Notes: generated by a model not told the origin, from the sequence alone. A stretch of DNA of 64,000 nt from Mya arenaria (GCF_026914265.1 NC_069124.1:33087249-33151248), one strand, 5' to 3'; shown: positions 1 to 11,649, counted from the first letter of the stretch. A program made the numbers and translations.

Positions 1-998
1 ATGAGACCAGCAGAAAATTTTATAGAACGTTGATAAGTTGTCCACAGGTTATCTTTTGGTTAATTTGCACGTATAAATGATTTTATTGGTATGAATGGAT
101 AAATATTGACCAGTAACAAACATTCTAGTTTGATTTGACTCAAACAACAAAATAGCTAAACAGTTCGCTGCTGGTGTGTGTCAGGACCTTAGATTAAATT
201 TGTACCACCCACGATGATAGCTTATTATGTTTCTTCAATCAAAAGCAATACCTGTCCATGAGTTTTCTTATCAATAATTCAACTGTTATAACCTTCCGGT
301 TACGTATAGCAACCAAATATCATTTACGCGTTACCACATCGGGTATTACCTGATCAAATACTCAACGTGGCGAGTGCTTGCAAAACATAACGCGATTAAA
401 ATTGTTTCAAGTCCTTTCCATGTTTAATCTCCGCCTGCTTGCGAAATGACAATGACGTCAAATGGGTAATAAAATGAACTTAATCACGTCGTTCAAACAA
501 AAGTTATTACACTTATAAACTTGTTTTGTTGTTCAACTTCTCTTAAAATAACCTGAGAACGAAAGGAGCAGACACAGCAAGCGTGTTTTTGCTTTTAATT
601 GAGTAATTCGTGATACACCATATTGATAATAGTGGATCATATTTCATTTCAGTTGGAAATTTAAGCTTCAAAAGAGCTGAAAGACATAGACAAGTTCAAC
701 ACCTCCTTCATAAAAAATGAGATAAAATTTCATCCGTAAGAATGTTGTTATCAAGATGGGACACAATTGGTGAAACGCAATTTTGATTACGTTGTGTTTT
801 AAGAAAAAGAGCATACGTGTTAAACATACGTAATTGGACGTTGACAGTGTTGCACTAACCGTTCATAACAAAATACTTATTTAGCGCTTTCAAATGATCT
901 CACTTCAAAAATAGAATCAACAAATTCCACAATCGACATGTCAAATTTATTAGAAGACTCTTTTGCCCATGCATCATACGAGAGTATCCTATATGTGC

Positions 999-1112
999 CT
1001 GTGGCTTTCCACCTGCGGAATTCTGCACAGAACTTCTTTACACGGACGCCGCAAACGAAAATCATGAGAAAAACGAGCTAACAACATAACGTGCCCCGTA
1101 AGCTATCAACTC
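999..1112 (-). pseudogene. Decayed copy of SLC26 exon 8
   Basis: Aligns over its full 114 bp with exon 8 at 24998-25111, starting after a kept CCAG acceptor and reading ELIAYGARYVVSSFFS. Two codons have become stops: Cys TGC to TGA, and the Ser of the Ser-Arg anion site TCA to TAA. The donor has changed from GT to GC. No length change was seen, so decay by point mutation is visible. Confidence 0.9.
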
Positions 1113-1421
1113 CTGGTAAGTAAGAAAAGGGTATATATGCGTTAAGCTATAAGGGGATTAATTGCTAGGAGTAAATCGCGTACTCACCTAAGCCAGAAGA
1201 AGTCTTCGTGATGCTATGGTAAAGCCACTGACTCTTATCTTTTGATGGGTCTAGCAATTTGTGTTAAAGTCAGGAAAGATGAACATACCTTTAGTGTTAC
1301 AACTCTGTGAAAATTATGACTGTATTCCAATTGACAGGCTGCAATTATGGCCATTTAGAGCACAAACGAATCTAATCAGTCATCTTACTTGCTATTCGGA
1401 AAGACCTTTAAACGAGCTGTT

Positions 1422-1550
1422 TAGAATCGATGGTGTTCTTCTGTTGTTGTGCTAGAAGAGCAGCAAGGGACACTGACTTGGCAAACCATATGATGGCAAT
1501 GATGGGGATGGCGAAGATGAAGCAGCCTGCAACGTGGATTTCAGGAAGGG
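1422..1550 (-). pseudogene. Decayed copy of SLC26 exon 7
   Basis: The stretch reading on the minus strand as [14 protein letters not shown] and nearby matches exon 7 at 25424-25571. The donor region (CCAG/GTATGA in the intact gene) is deleted, and about 20 bases of the exon start, with its acceptor, are missing. Confidence 0.85.
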
Positions 1551-1734
1551 AGACATGTCTTTTTTAACTTGCTTTGTCAAATGTTAACAATCATTAAGAA
1601 AGTGAAAAAAGTTGTGAAATGTAAAGCACTAATGGTTAGACAATGAATATGGTGAAATATAGGTAATGGGAGACGGTAAACGTTGTTTGGTTTATACTAT
1701 TTTTTTTCTCGATTGTCAAGACAGCTGAAGGCTA

Positions 1735-1846
1735 ATATAAATCACTCTCAAGTCTGATTCCTGGGCAGAAACCAGTACTGTGAGGAAATGAAAAAGTACT
1801 CCTGGTGGTTATCGAACCCGCAACCACTAGACCACTCTCACCCTTA
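1735..1846 (-). mobile_element. tRNA-derived SINE fragment
   Basis: On the minus strand it reads GGTGAGAGTGGTCTAGTGGT (A-box-like), then GGTTCGATAACC (B-box-like) and a non-tRNA body. It resembles the element at 23061-23198. It lies between pseudo-exons 7 and 6 and is absent at the matching place in the intact copy, so it probably inserted after the duplication. Confidence 0.65.
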
Positions 1847-2054
1847 AAACGTTGCGTCTGTAAGGAATATAAAAAAACAAATTTAAAAAAGATGTAACAT
1901 AGAAGTGTCAACACTCATGCATTAAAGTCACGCGCTCCTATAACTCCTTTAGAACAATAAAAATGAAGAACTAACAATCCGTAAGACCTGACAATGACTC
2001 ATATACGTTTCCTGTTAACAATACAAGACAGTATTCTTTCTTCGTCTCTTTACC

Positions 2055-2086
2055 GCCGACGACCTTGACAGCATACGTTTTATGGA
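2055..2086 (-). pseudogene. Remnant of SLC26 exon 6
   Basis: About 30 bases corresponding to AYGVK-VVG of exon 6 remain. Both exon edges are deleted compared with 25926-26008; downstream sequence resumes at the point matching about 26091 of the intact copy. It is recognisable mainly because the flanks also align. Confidence 0.75.
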
Positions 2087-3283
2087 TTGCTATTTTCTTA
2101 ATATGGTAATGCCACAAAACAAATCATATGAAAATCAGTTAAAGTGGTAATTCTTCAAAGAATTGCTTTGCAATGTTTACACAAGGTTTTAATAATCTAA
2201 CTATGGCTGAAGTTGCACGTTTTGAAGATCAGTTCAGCTTTTCACTAAAGCCCTATCAATATCCCATTTCCTGTCTCTCAAATTTATGGACGAGGCTTTC
2301 AGGATTATGTTTGCATTAATCGCGCATGAACACTTTGCTGAATAGTTACATTGCATGCACATAAAAGGTGCTTTCAAATAAACATGATCATTACATCACT
2401 ACAGAGCAATGTTGGTCGCCTCAATGATAATAAAAGATAGTTGAGGATATATTTTTGCAATAGTGTAATATCGTGAGCACAAAAAAGCTATATTTCACGA
2501 ATGGCGTAGACACGAATAGAATACCTACTACTGATGTTAACGAAATTAAATATATTGCGATCTTACACTGAAACGCTTTATTTTATTATATGCATAAATA
2601 TTAATTGTATTTTTTTTCAGAACAAACGAGCCAAATTGTATGCGAATGCAAATCATTTCGGAAATGACGTCACTGAAATTGTGTCCCATACCTATGCGGT
2701 CTGACGTTTTATTTGGAAGTGTGAGCGGGCCAAATTTTCGACAGAATAAAATATATTAAGATTTTATTACACTATTTGAACACTTAAATATCCTGTCTGT
2801 TTATTTCACTGAGCAGTCTCTATACATCACCAGAAAGCATATGATAAATTATAGTAAATGCCAACTTGTCAAATGTCAAAGAAAGTTCGCTAAACCTTTA
2901 ATCATTGCATCTCTGCCCACAGGTGTTAATTTAAATTGACCAATAAATGCCTTGCTATGAGGAGTCGGTAATTTAAAGCAGGTTTGCAAGTATCCAAATC
3001 AAAGCGATGACTACGCGCGCGAGCTGGTATAATTTATACAAACACTCACTAGTATTGTCTCGTCGGTCAGATTATTTTGAGATGGAAAGACGAGAGAAAG
3101 ATGTGTGTTTGTTGTTCCCGTTAATTGATATAAAAAATCATTTTGTATGTTCGGATGATGTAACGTTTTGTGTCAAATTCGAATAATTTCGCGTCCTGTG
3201 TTACGTGAATTAATCTTTCTGTGTAAACACGTTTACTTCGAGACCGCAAAGTGACCGAAAAGGATGGATAGCTAAACACTGAA

Positions 3284-3323
3284 CGACATGTGATATAGCT
3301 AAACACTGAACGACATGTGATAC
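3284..3323. repeat. Two-copy short tandem duplication
   Basis: ATAGCTAAACACTGAACGAC is directly repeated at about 3269 and 3295, each followed by ATGTGATA. The matching place in the right copy (about 27265) has one unit, so it is a local change in the left copy. Confidence 0.7.
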
Positions 3324-3524
3324 ACTTTATCGGAAACAGTACTAATCCATTATTTTGATTAAATTATAATGCTTGTACAAGACATTTCCAGACTACCTAA
3401 CTACATAATATATCAATAAGTTATCATTTCTAGAGCCTTGAATATGTACGTCGTTATTTTTTTCATTAACATTATAAATGAGTATATCAGTATAGACATG
3501 AAGATAAGAGCATTTCATCCAACA

Positions 3525-4797
3525 ACACATTTTCATAGGAAAGGGTCTGTCAACACACAATTCTATAGAGACAAGTCTTACCACACTAAGTTTTATAGGG
3601 ACGAGTCTCTCAACACACTGTTCTAAAAGGATGGGTCTTACTGCACAGAGTTCTATATGGACTGGTATTACCACACATATTTTTATGGACGGGTCTTACA
3701 ACACAGTTCTGTATGGACGGGTCTTACCACACACAGTTCTGTAGGGACTCATACAGCTCGCTATATAGAGATGAGTGTAACCACACACAGTGTGTTTAGG
3801 AACGGGTCTTACCACACACAGTTATAAATGGACGGGTCTTACCACACACACAGTCAATAGGGACGGGTCTTACAACACGCAATTCTATCTGGGCGGATCT
3901 TTCAACACACAGTTCAATAGAGGGACTGGTCTTACAACACCGTTCTAAAGGGACGGGTCTTACCACACACACAGTCAAAAGGGACGGGTCTTACAACACA
4001 CAATTCTATCTGGGCGGGTCTTTCAACACACAGTTCAATAGAGGGATAGGTCTTACAACACCGTTCTGAAGGGACTGGTCTTATCACACACAGTTCTATA
4101 GAGACCGGTCTTTCCACACACAGTTCTATAGGGACGGGTCTTATAACACACACATTTCTATAGGGACGGGTCTTACCAAACACAGTTCTAACGGGGCGGG
4201 TCTTTAAACACACAGTTCTAAAGGGACGGGTATTACTAGACACATTTCAATAGGGACGGGTGTTACAAAACTTAGTTCTATTTGGGCGGGTCTTTTAACA
4301 CATAGTTGAATTGGGACGGGTCGTAACACACGCCGTTCTGAAGGGACTATTCTTACCACACACAGTTCCATAGATACGGGTCTTACCACACACAGTCCTA
4401 TAGACACGGGTCTTTCAGCATACAGTTCTATAGCGACGGGTCTTGCAACACACAGTTCTATAGTGACGGGTCTTGCCACACACAGTTCTATAGAGACGGG
4501 TCTTACCACACACAGTTCTTTAGAGACGGGTCTTTCCACACACAGTTCTATAGAGACGGGTCTTACCACACACAGTTCTATAGAGACGGATCTTACCACA
4601 CACAGTCCTATAAACACGGGTTTCTCAGCATGCAGTTCATATAGGGACGGGTCTTGCAACACACAGCTCTATAGGGACGGGTCTTGCCACACAGAGCTCT
4701 ATAACGACGGTCTTGCAACACAAAGCTCTATAGGGACGGGTCTTGCAACACACATCTCTATTTGGACGGGTCTCACCACACACAGTTCTCTCTCTTT
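3525..4797. repeat. 30-bp minisatellite derived from SLC26 exon 5/intron 5 junction
   Basis: About 42 direct repeats with unit length 30. The minus strand contains GTCCCTATAGAACTGTGTG then GTAAGACCC and encodes [10 protein letters not shown] in a loop. The unit is the end of SLC26 exon 5 (PVPIELCV) plus its donor GTAAGA. Units from about 4060 to 4790 are fairly uniform; those before 3950 are more diverged. Because 30 is a multiple of three, open frames of up to 152 codons appear; I do not consider them genes. Confidence 0.95.
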
Positions 4798-4800
4798 GTA

Positions 4801-6120
4801 AACTGATGCTTCTACTGGAAAGTGTTTTTTTTTCGTAAGTTGCGAACAATTTCCTTCGTTACATCAAGATAAATAGTATGTGATGAATGTGCTTATTTAA
4901 AATACATATATTATGATTAATGCATATTTTGGTAATACGTTCACGTTGCGCAATTATTGGAGCCACATCGGTTTGTAATGCGTTGAAAATACTCAAACGC
5001 TTCTTCTGTTGTAGTGTCAATGAGTTGAAATTGGACGTAAACGGTGAGAACGGTCTCTTTTCTTTCCAGAGGTTTAAATGAGAAAACTAAAAAATATCGG
5101 GGAATGCAGAACCAAAGAAATTTGTATTTGTGTTATGTTAAAGTAAAAACTTCTGAACAAAAAAACAAAATGAAGGACTTGCATTACTTTTTACAGCAGA
5201 TTAATGTTTAAAACCTTTAACTCTGGATTTTCATGAAAGTGGTATCTAACATATTTGAGGCTTTTTATGGACGAAAGGTTGCTTCGGTTCAAACTTGTTA
5301 ACGTAAGTTTTATTTGTTTGATGAACTAGGGTCTATTTTGTGAACGTTGTGGTTCTTCCAATGAAGCTGCAGCTGTAGGAGAAGCAGCAGCAGCAGCAGC
5401 AGCAGTAGCTGCAGCAGCAGCAGCATCTACGTTAAAGGTATCCGAAAATAATTACAATAAAAAATTGTTGCAAACGTGGCGAATATTATGAATGTCGCAA
5501 AAATTGTGATTGTTGTGACGGATGATGCGGATGTTGTACTTAAAGCAAATGATGTGAATGAAAATATTGATGCAAATGTGAAAGTCGCCAATTGCGTAAA
5601 TGTCATTAATGTTGCGAATGTCGGGAATGTTGGGAAGGTCTTCACTATTGTGATTGTTATGAGTATTTTACTTTTTGCCAAAATGACTCCTTCCTTTTTC
5701 CTTCTGTTTTGCATGCAGGCTATAGGTATTTGTGTTAAAGGACATGATCGAAACGTTCTCGAAAATGATCTGCAATTCTGTAGCGGGCGAAAGAGAGCTC
5801 CGTTTCTACATAGAGCTAGGCTTTGATTAACTTAGTAAACGATACCGAAACCAGCTTGATATAAAAATGTCCGTTTTATTTGTATCTAATTTAAAAGTTA
5901 ATTTAAGAACTAGAACAGTTATTTTCAAATACTTCAAACGGTAACAAAGTTTCCCTCACCTACAGTTTAAGTTTTATTTTGTTCGCAAAATATCTCAATT
6001 ACAGTTTTAGTGTTTATTTTTATCATAAACAAAAAATTGCATGCATTTAAATTAACATATACACACATTTCAAAGTTCTCAATTTTCTGAAATACCAGTA
6101 ATAGTATAATAAAATAATGA
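4801..6120. other. Intergenic stretch with a CAG run and a weak 9-bp array
   Basis: Holds a GCA/CAG-rich run at 5384-5427 and a degenerate array around AATGTTGCG (period about 9) at 5470-5650. A TTTATT near 6012 on the plus strand could serve as AATAAA for the GPCR gene upstream on the minus strand, but this is weak. No gene seen. Confidence 0.6.
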
Positions 6121-6129
6121 AATAAAATT

Positions 6130-6380
6130 CATCTCTAGCCTAATAACGTCCATACAAGCTTCAGAGTATATCTCTGGCTCAATAATATCGATACAAGATT
6201 CACAATCCATTTCTCGCTCAGTGATAACAGTACTAGGTTCACAATCCTACTTTGGCTGAATAATTTCGACACAATATTTACAATCATTCTCCCGCTCAAT
6301 AATATATATATATATATATATACAAGAGTCACAGTCCTTCTTTGGCTCATTAATATTGATATAAGATTCACCGTCCTCAG
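6130..6380. repeat. Degenerate 42-48-bp minisatellite after the GPCR stop
   Basis: About five imperfect units containing TTCACAATCC and GGCTCAATAAT with a (TA)n run at 6301-6322. It starts about 20 bp past the GPCR stop codon, so it probably lies in that gene's 3' untranslated region. Confidence 0.65.
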
Positions 6381-6400
6381 GTAAAATCTAATTTACGTAG

Positions 6401-7489
6401 TCAAATAGACACATGTGTTGAACTATGATGACAATGAGATATCTGGTAACCAGAACTTGTGTGGAACATAATAATGCCTCTCGAATTGTTCCTGTTCTTA
6501 AAAAAAGTTGTCAGAGGGACGAACAAAGTCTTGAGGTCTGCTCTGAACTTTGACCCAAACATCATGTAGAGGATGAAGTTAATCGCACTGTTCGTGTACA
6601 TCAACATAAATACAATTTCTGACACAAGAAGCATTTGTGCAAATGATGTGACCGATGCTTCTTCCTCGGGGAACCAGTACACTTGGCCAATTCCAAACGT
6701 CACAGACGGACAGATCAGCACAAAGAAAGTAGTATTCAGTATTAGAGTCATAAATGTCCATTGTGAAACAGGGTTTTTGTTATGCGGAGCAGATGTCGAC
6801 GTTTCACTTTTTGTTCTGCATGTCACACTTGATTTTCTAAACTTGTTGCTTGATAAGATACGTATCAAAATAGTCAGGTTTCCTGTTAATAATACACAAA
6901 ATGGAATTCCAAATGCTAAGGCTAAGTCAATCCAAGTCCAAATTTTGAATACGAACGTCTCATTTCTTGGATAACAAATAATCCGTCGAATACGCTGTTC
7001 AAATATTAAGTCATAAATGAAGAGTAAGTGCGAATTCATTGCCGACAGACACATAATCAACGCTGACAATGCAACGGCCATCCGGCGCCTTGTAAAAACG
7101 TCTCGCACATTTTGAGGCCATATGACACAGTAAGTTCTTTCTAAAGTTACAAGGACCAAAATCCACGGAGAAAGTTGTATCAGTACGTACGATAGAAAAA
7201 CGTCAACCTTACAGAAAATGGCAGAACTGTTTCTTGGTTCCAGGTTAAGAATGAAGAAAATCCACTTTTTGAAAACACTGTTTAGTAGCACCAATGTGTC
7301 AGTGACTGCCAACGATATCAACAGCAAACTAGTTGACGAGCAAGTCCTCTTACGTAAAACAAGGATAGAAAGAACATTTCCAAATATCCCCAAAATCATC
7401 AGCACTGGTGGGTAAAAAGTTTTTAGTTTTTCAGTTACAATAAACGCCGCTTCATTTTTGAGATTAAACGACTCGTTAGTCGCGTTCAT
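6401..7489 (-). CDS. Rhodopsin-class (class A) neuropeptide-type GPCR, intronless
   Basis: A single open frame of 362 codons starts at AAAATGAAC. Visible features are N-terminal sequons (N2, N5), helix 1 with G37-N38, helix 2 LAVTD (60-64), C93 and C172 for the usual disulfide, ERTYCV at 117-122 in place of DRY, a helix 5 Pro (GIPF), helix 6 with a Pro (CPSV, 260-263), and NFxxY (304-308) in place of NPxxY, followed by a basic KFR. The pattern resembles the FMRFamide/peptide-receptor-like GPCRs that are expanded as intronless genes in lophotrochozoans. The ligand is unknown. A decayed relative lies 3.5 kb away on the same strand. Confidence 0.9.
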   Translation of the reverse strand: MNATNESFNLKNEAAFIVTEKLKTFYPPVLMILGIFGNVLSILVLRKRTCSSTSLLLISLAVTDTLVLLNSVFKKWIFFILNLEPRNSSAIFCKVDVFLSYVLIQLSPWILVLVTLERTYCVIWPQNVRDVFTRRRMAVALSALIMCLSAMNSHLLFIYDLIFEQRIRRIICYPRNETFVFKIWTWIDLALAFGIPFCVLLTGNLTILIRILSSNKFRKSSVTCRTKSETSTSAPHNKNPVSQWTFMTLILNTTFFVLICPSVTFGIGQVYWFPEEEASVTSFAQMLLVSEIVFMLMYTNSAINFILYMMFGSKFRADLKTLFVPLTTFFKNRNNSRGIIMFHTSSGYQISHCHHSSTHVSI

Positions 7490-7499
7490 TTTGCTTTAA

Positions 7500-7985
7500 C
7501 AATACACAATATATTACTCCAAAGACTTTCGCCACAATGGACATAACCAAATATATTCCAATAGTTGTCCGGAACATTGGGGAAGACACATTATATCCTT
7601 TCATCTGAAATCGACAGACCAATGAAAATGGTTATTTCCAATAGTTTGTTTCTGATTGGATTTCATGCTGATACTCTCCATCATAATTGGAAAATTCACC
7701 TTGTCATACCAAATATTGGCCTCAGCTCTTTATCAGCTTCAAAAAACGATGCTGATTATAAGAACACACCCGTTGAATGGGGGGAGGGGCAGGTGGTCGG
7801 TTTGATGATGGCACACAAGGTTATTTAAACAACCTGAAAGTGTTGTAGTCTAAATCCCTAAGTTTCACCACTAGAAACAAAATCAGTTGAATTCAATAAT
7901 AACGTTTAAATTTTTGGACGTATTTAGAGAATATTGAAAAGGATGGACACCAACATATTACATGTGTATTTAATTTACCTTGATC
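7500..7985. other. Upstream flank of the GPCR gene
   Basis: No coding similarity recognised. The promoter would be expected here, but I could not pick out a convincing core element. Confidence 0.5.
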
Positions 7986-7989
7986 AACA

Positions 7990-8545
7990 GGTACAACATG
8001 GACACCAGACAGCATGGACAACATGGACAAAATTTACAGCATGGATAACATTGACAATATGGATATATGGACAAAATTGATAACACGGATAACATGATCA
8101 ACATAAACTAATTGGACAACATGGTCAACATTGACATCATTGAGAACATAGACAGCACGGACAACATGTATAATATGAAACACATGAACAACATAGACAA
8201 CATGTTCAACATGGACAAAATAAACAACATGGACAACATGGTAAGCATTGAAACATGAACACCATTGCCGGCATTGACAACAGGAAAAAGATCGACACAA
8301 TTAACAAGAAGGACGGCATTGACACCATTAACAATATGAACAACATAAATAACATGAATAACATTGAAAACCTGAACAACATGGACAGGATTGACAACTA
8401 GGACGACATTGGCAACATGGACAACATTGACATCATATATATCATGAACAACATGGACAACATGAACAACATTAGCGTTATGAACACAATTGACAACATG
8501 AATAACTAGGTAAACATGCACGTATGAGCAACATGAAAAACGTCG
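7990..8545. repeat. Degenerate AACATGGAC array
   Basis: About 60 imperfect 9-bp units (AACATGGAC, with AACATTGAC and AACATGAAC variants). The periodicity leaves long open frames rich in His-Val on the minus strand, which are artefacts. Confidence 0.9.
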
Positions 8546-10790
8546 AGCGATTTAAATCAGAATCAAATTATTGTTAAGGCGATTTTGTGGTTAAACTTTA
8601 TATTTTATTTTCCATTGTAAAAGAACTATAATCTACTCTCATTTTTGTCAAATGATGCTCATTTAACACTTATCATTATACTTAATGATTGTAAATTTAT
8701 TCTTCCAAATTAACGACAAATCATTACAACAGCCGTTACCCATTCAGTTTTAAATTACATCCCCCATCTGTTTTCAAGCGAGTTTCGTAATTATCTGTAT
8801 TTACTTAAACATAAAACGCTGGACATGCTCAGTCGCACGAATAAAGAGGGAAAACAACAATTAGAGAATTAATTGATCTATAGAATCATTGTCTCCTTCA
8901 TTAACTCCGCGATTATCTATTACGCAATACTTAAAATTCTCTTCGGTAAATAGAAATCAGTTTTCTGATGTCGAAACAGGAATTCTACGGAGCTATAAAG
9001 GCAAAGGTGATTATTTTTTCTTAATAATAACTTATTGTGATTACTTCCAAGACAATTCTATTTGAGAAGAATAAATGTTTGGCGAACATGAAGCTTGGTG
9101 CAGCGAGGTCTAAGTATTACTACGCATATAACCATTGTATCTAGATTCATTTTACCCCTTTCGATTTAGTTCGGCGCGAAAGTTCAACCCTCTAGCTCGC
9201 TCCGTTAGATATCAGTGTGGTAATGGCGATTAGTCTCTGATATGTTTAAGTTAAAGTTCGAATGGATTTACTTTAATAGAGAAAGAAAAAAGGCACCTAA
9301 ACGTATTAAGACTTGAGCTCGTTTTTGCCCAAAACAACATTTTGTTGACGTTTGGTGTATGAAATTTATACAGGTATGATTTAAAATTAATTCACCGTAA
9401 TGGCATCGTTAATTTCGCTAAAATGATTGTGTTTCGCTTTCCATTTCCATTACATTCGTATTATTTACTCTGTTCTTATTAATATGCAATACACTATAAG
9501 CACGTTCTGTAATCCTCAGTACAACTGCTCAAGGCGGATAGAAATGTCAATCTCAGACAAGCTGTGAGGTAAGTAAGTGGAGTGGTTAGAATGTCATCCG
9601 CATTTTTCTCCACAAAATTCTCACAGAATGTAACTTGTTGTATTGATCTGTTTCAAGTATTATTCAGGGTTAGTGTGTGCTTCATATTGTGTAGAACTTA
9701 CTTTTGGGGCTAACTTTCAAATGAAAACGCATCGGATGTAGCTTTGTATACAGATCGGAAAAATGCACGCATATGAAACATAGTTTGATTTGTTATTTCT
9801 AACTAATTCCAACTACTCAGTAAACAAACTTTCCAGCTATACTAGTAATAAGGACGTTCTATGTAATAGTACCTAGTTTGATAGTAAACATTAATTTACG
9901 ATATGTTGTGTTTATTTGTATATTTTCAAATAGATTGATTCCCGTTTAACATATAGAGTATATTTGTTTATTTCAGTGCAGGATCGTGCATTCTCCCTTT
10001 TCCTTGGTTCCGCGAGTCTGTTTGCCTGCTTTTCTGCCTGCTCGCCTCGTCGGGGACCTCCCCGCGAGGCCGGCCGAACTACCAGTCAGTTCTTGGCAAG
10101 TACAAGTACTCATGCTAAATGTTACAGGGATTACACATTGTTACACCATTTTCAGGTAGTTTATAGTTCGAAAACATTAACATAACAAATGTGACAGCAG
10201 GCTATTTATTTTTCTTTATATAAAGTATTGTTACATACGTTGTTACGCCGATGCTGACCCCTCTCTCACTCTCTCTGTCTTTTTCTCCCTAAATCTTTCT
10301 CTCAAGCATTATTCTTTATAAACCACTGACATACATGAAATAGTTCGATAAACGTGCCAACTGTCAAAAAGGCAAACTCAGTGAATAGAAAGTAACGCTA
10401 GTTAGTTCTTGTCTTTTCATTGAAGCACTTCTACAACAGTCAATAAAATGACTTACATATAAGCTAGTTCTCCGATGCCTTTTTGTGATGCTTTGTGACC
10501 CCTTGCGTGTTTTTGTTTGTTATGTTTCCTGTTAAATGATCACATTTTCTTTTTGATTAAAACTATACTATGGGGTAACTAGGCATCAACATTTAACAAA
10601 TGTGGATATCTGATGACGTCACACACAATAAAGAGTCATATTTACAAACGTGTGACACATGAGTATCGAACCTTATTATCACAGGAGATATAAGTTGGAA
10701 GGTACACCGTTGGTTGACCGCAAATGGTCACGTTTACAAAAACACATATTTATCAGATCAGATCTAAATTATGAACCAAGCATTATATGC
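8546..10790. other. Intergenic, no gene recognised
   Basis: AT-rich sequence with no recognisable exon, RNA gene or element. A GC-richer patch at 10010-10085 gives a short open frame with no family likeness. Confidence 0.55.
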
Positions 10791-10794
10791 AAGA

Positions 10795-11640
10795 CAAAGT
10801 TTATGGCATAATTGGTTTACATAAGCATAAATATGATTTCAGAAAGCAGAATAATATCCGCTATCTTTGCAGGTGTAATCTCTTTAGAGGGGAGCCAATA
10901 AACTTGTCCAATGCCAAAGGCAACAGAAGGGAGCTTAAGCATAACGAAAAAATTTGATTATAACCGTCGTTCTGGCCCATTGGGACAATGATTGGGACAC
11001 GTGGTTGCGTCGTCGGGTAGCCGTTGACATTCCTCTCTCGTTACAAGTTGTAGCTTGCAAGTGGCGACTGAGCCTTAGCTTTGCGATGATATTGAGGTTT
11101 CCAGTAACAAGTCCAGAACAAGGTATTGCAAAGGCAAAAGCGAAATCGATCCACATGAATTTATTAAACATAAAGTTTTCGTAAGATTCCCTTCTTGGAT
11201 CGCAATGTATGTCCCCAGCCTCTTTAATAAATATTATTTTGTATCCATAAAGTAAATAAAAATCCACTACGGATAAGCACACAATACGGACAGCTAAAGA
11301 AATGAGTGTCCTCCTTCTTGTGAATACGACTCTCACGAGGTGTGGTTTGGTCACTGAATACACTCTTTACACTGTAATCATCACAAGAATCCAGGGTGAA
11401 AGTTGTACAATCAAGTATGCCAAACACAGGTCCATCTTGCACAAAACCTCAGTTGTTCGTCTTACGTCGACTTTCATCAAATGCATGATCCATTTCTTTA
11501 ATGGGCTGAAAACCAAAACCAGAGTGTCTGTCACGGTGAGTGAAATAAGAAGAATTTGTGAAGAAGAAATAGTTCTTTTCCTAAGAAGTGCTATTGAAAT
11601 TATGTTTCCTTATTCCAAATAAGGCCATTCCAAAGGAGGA
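10795..11640 (-). pseudogene. Decayed GPCR related to the 6.4-kb gene
   Basis: Translating the minus strand gives recognisable helices in order: GNIISIALLRKR, ISLTVTDTLVL, QLSPWILVMITV, VFTRRR, DFAFAFAIPCSGLVTGNLN, PSVAFGIGQVYWLP and LSEIIFMLM, all close to the intact receptor. Lesions seen: the Glu of the ERxY motif is a TAA (near 11366), a T-run near 10960 shifts the frame in helix 6, and a TAA replaces Tyr in helix 7. The start and the tail are lost. The intact and broken receptors lie in the same orientation, consistent with local duplication. Confidence 0.88.
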
Positions 11641-11649
11641 AACCACATT

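Larger units (their letters stand above)
1..4800. repeat. Segmental duplication, left copy (runs off window)
   Basis: Intron and exon sequence here aligns collinearly with 23950-27800. Examples are TATCTTTTGG at 51/24002, GCTGCTGGTGTG at 167/24140, TTCCGGTT at 294/24268, CAGGATTATGTTTGCATTAAT at 2299/26328 and AAGAGCATTTCA at 3506/27472. The segment therefore arose by duplicating part of the SLC26 gene in the same orientation. Its right end falls in the 30-bp array, after which similarity is lost. The left end is outside the window, so exons 9-16 may also have been copied. Confidence 0.9.

Noticed and set aside
4204..4662. 152-codon open frame on the minus strand repeating PVSIELCVVR
   Set aside because: It lies wholly in the 30-bp array; the frame is open because the unit is a multiple of three and copied from an exon end. 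It has no start context, splice partner or unique domain.
3525..4797. CRISPR-like array
   Set aside because: Units are contiguous with no unique spacers, and the setting is an animal-type genome with introns and SINEs. The same applies to the other arrays in the window.
6573..6974. 133-codon plus-strand frame
   Set aside because: Antisense shadow of the GPCR gene at 6401-7489.
8034..8521. Val/His-rich open frames of 60-137 codons
   Set aside because: They derive from the degenerate AACATGGAC array; sequence and frame drift freely.
9964..10185. 73-codon plus-strand frame in a GC-richer patch
   Set aside because: No family likeness, no conserved partner, and no splice or start support.
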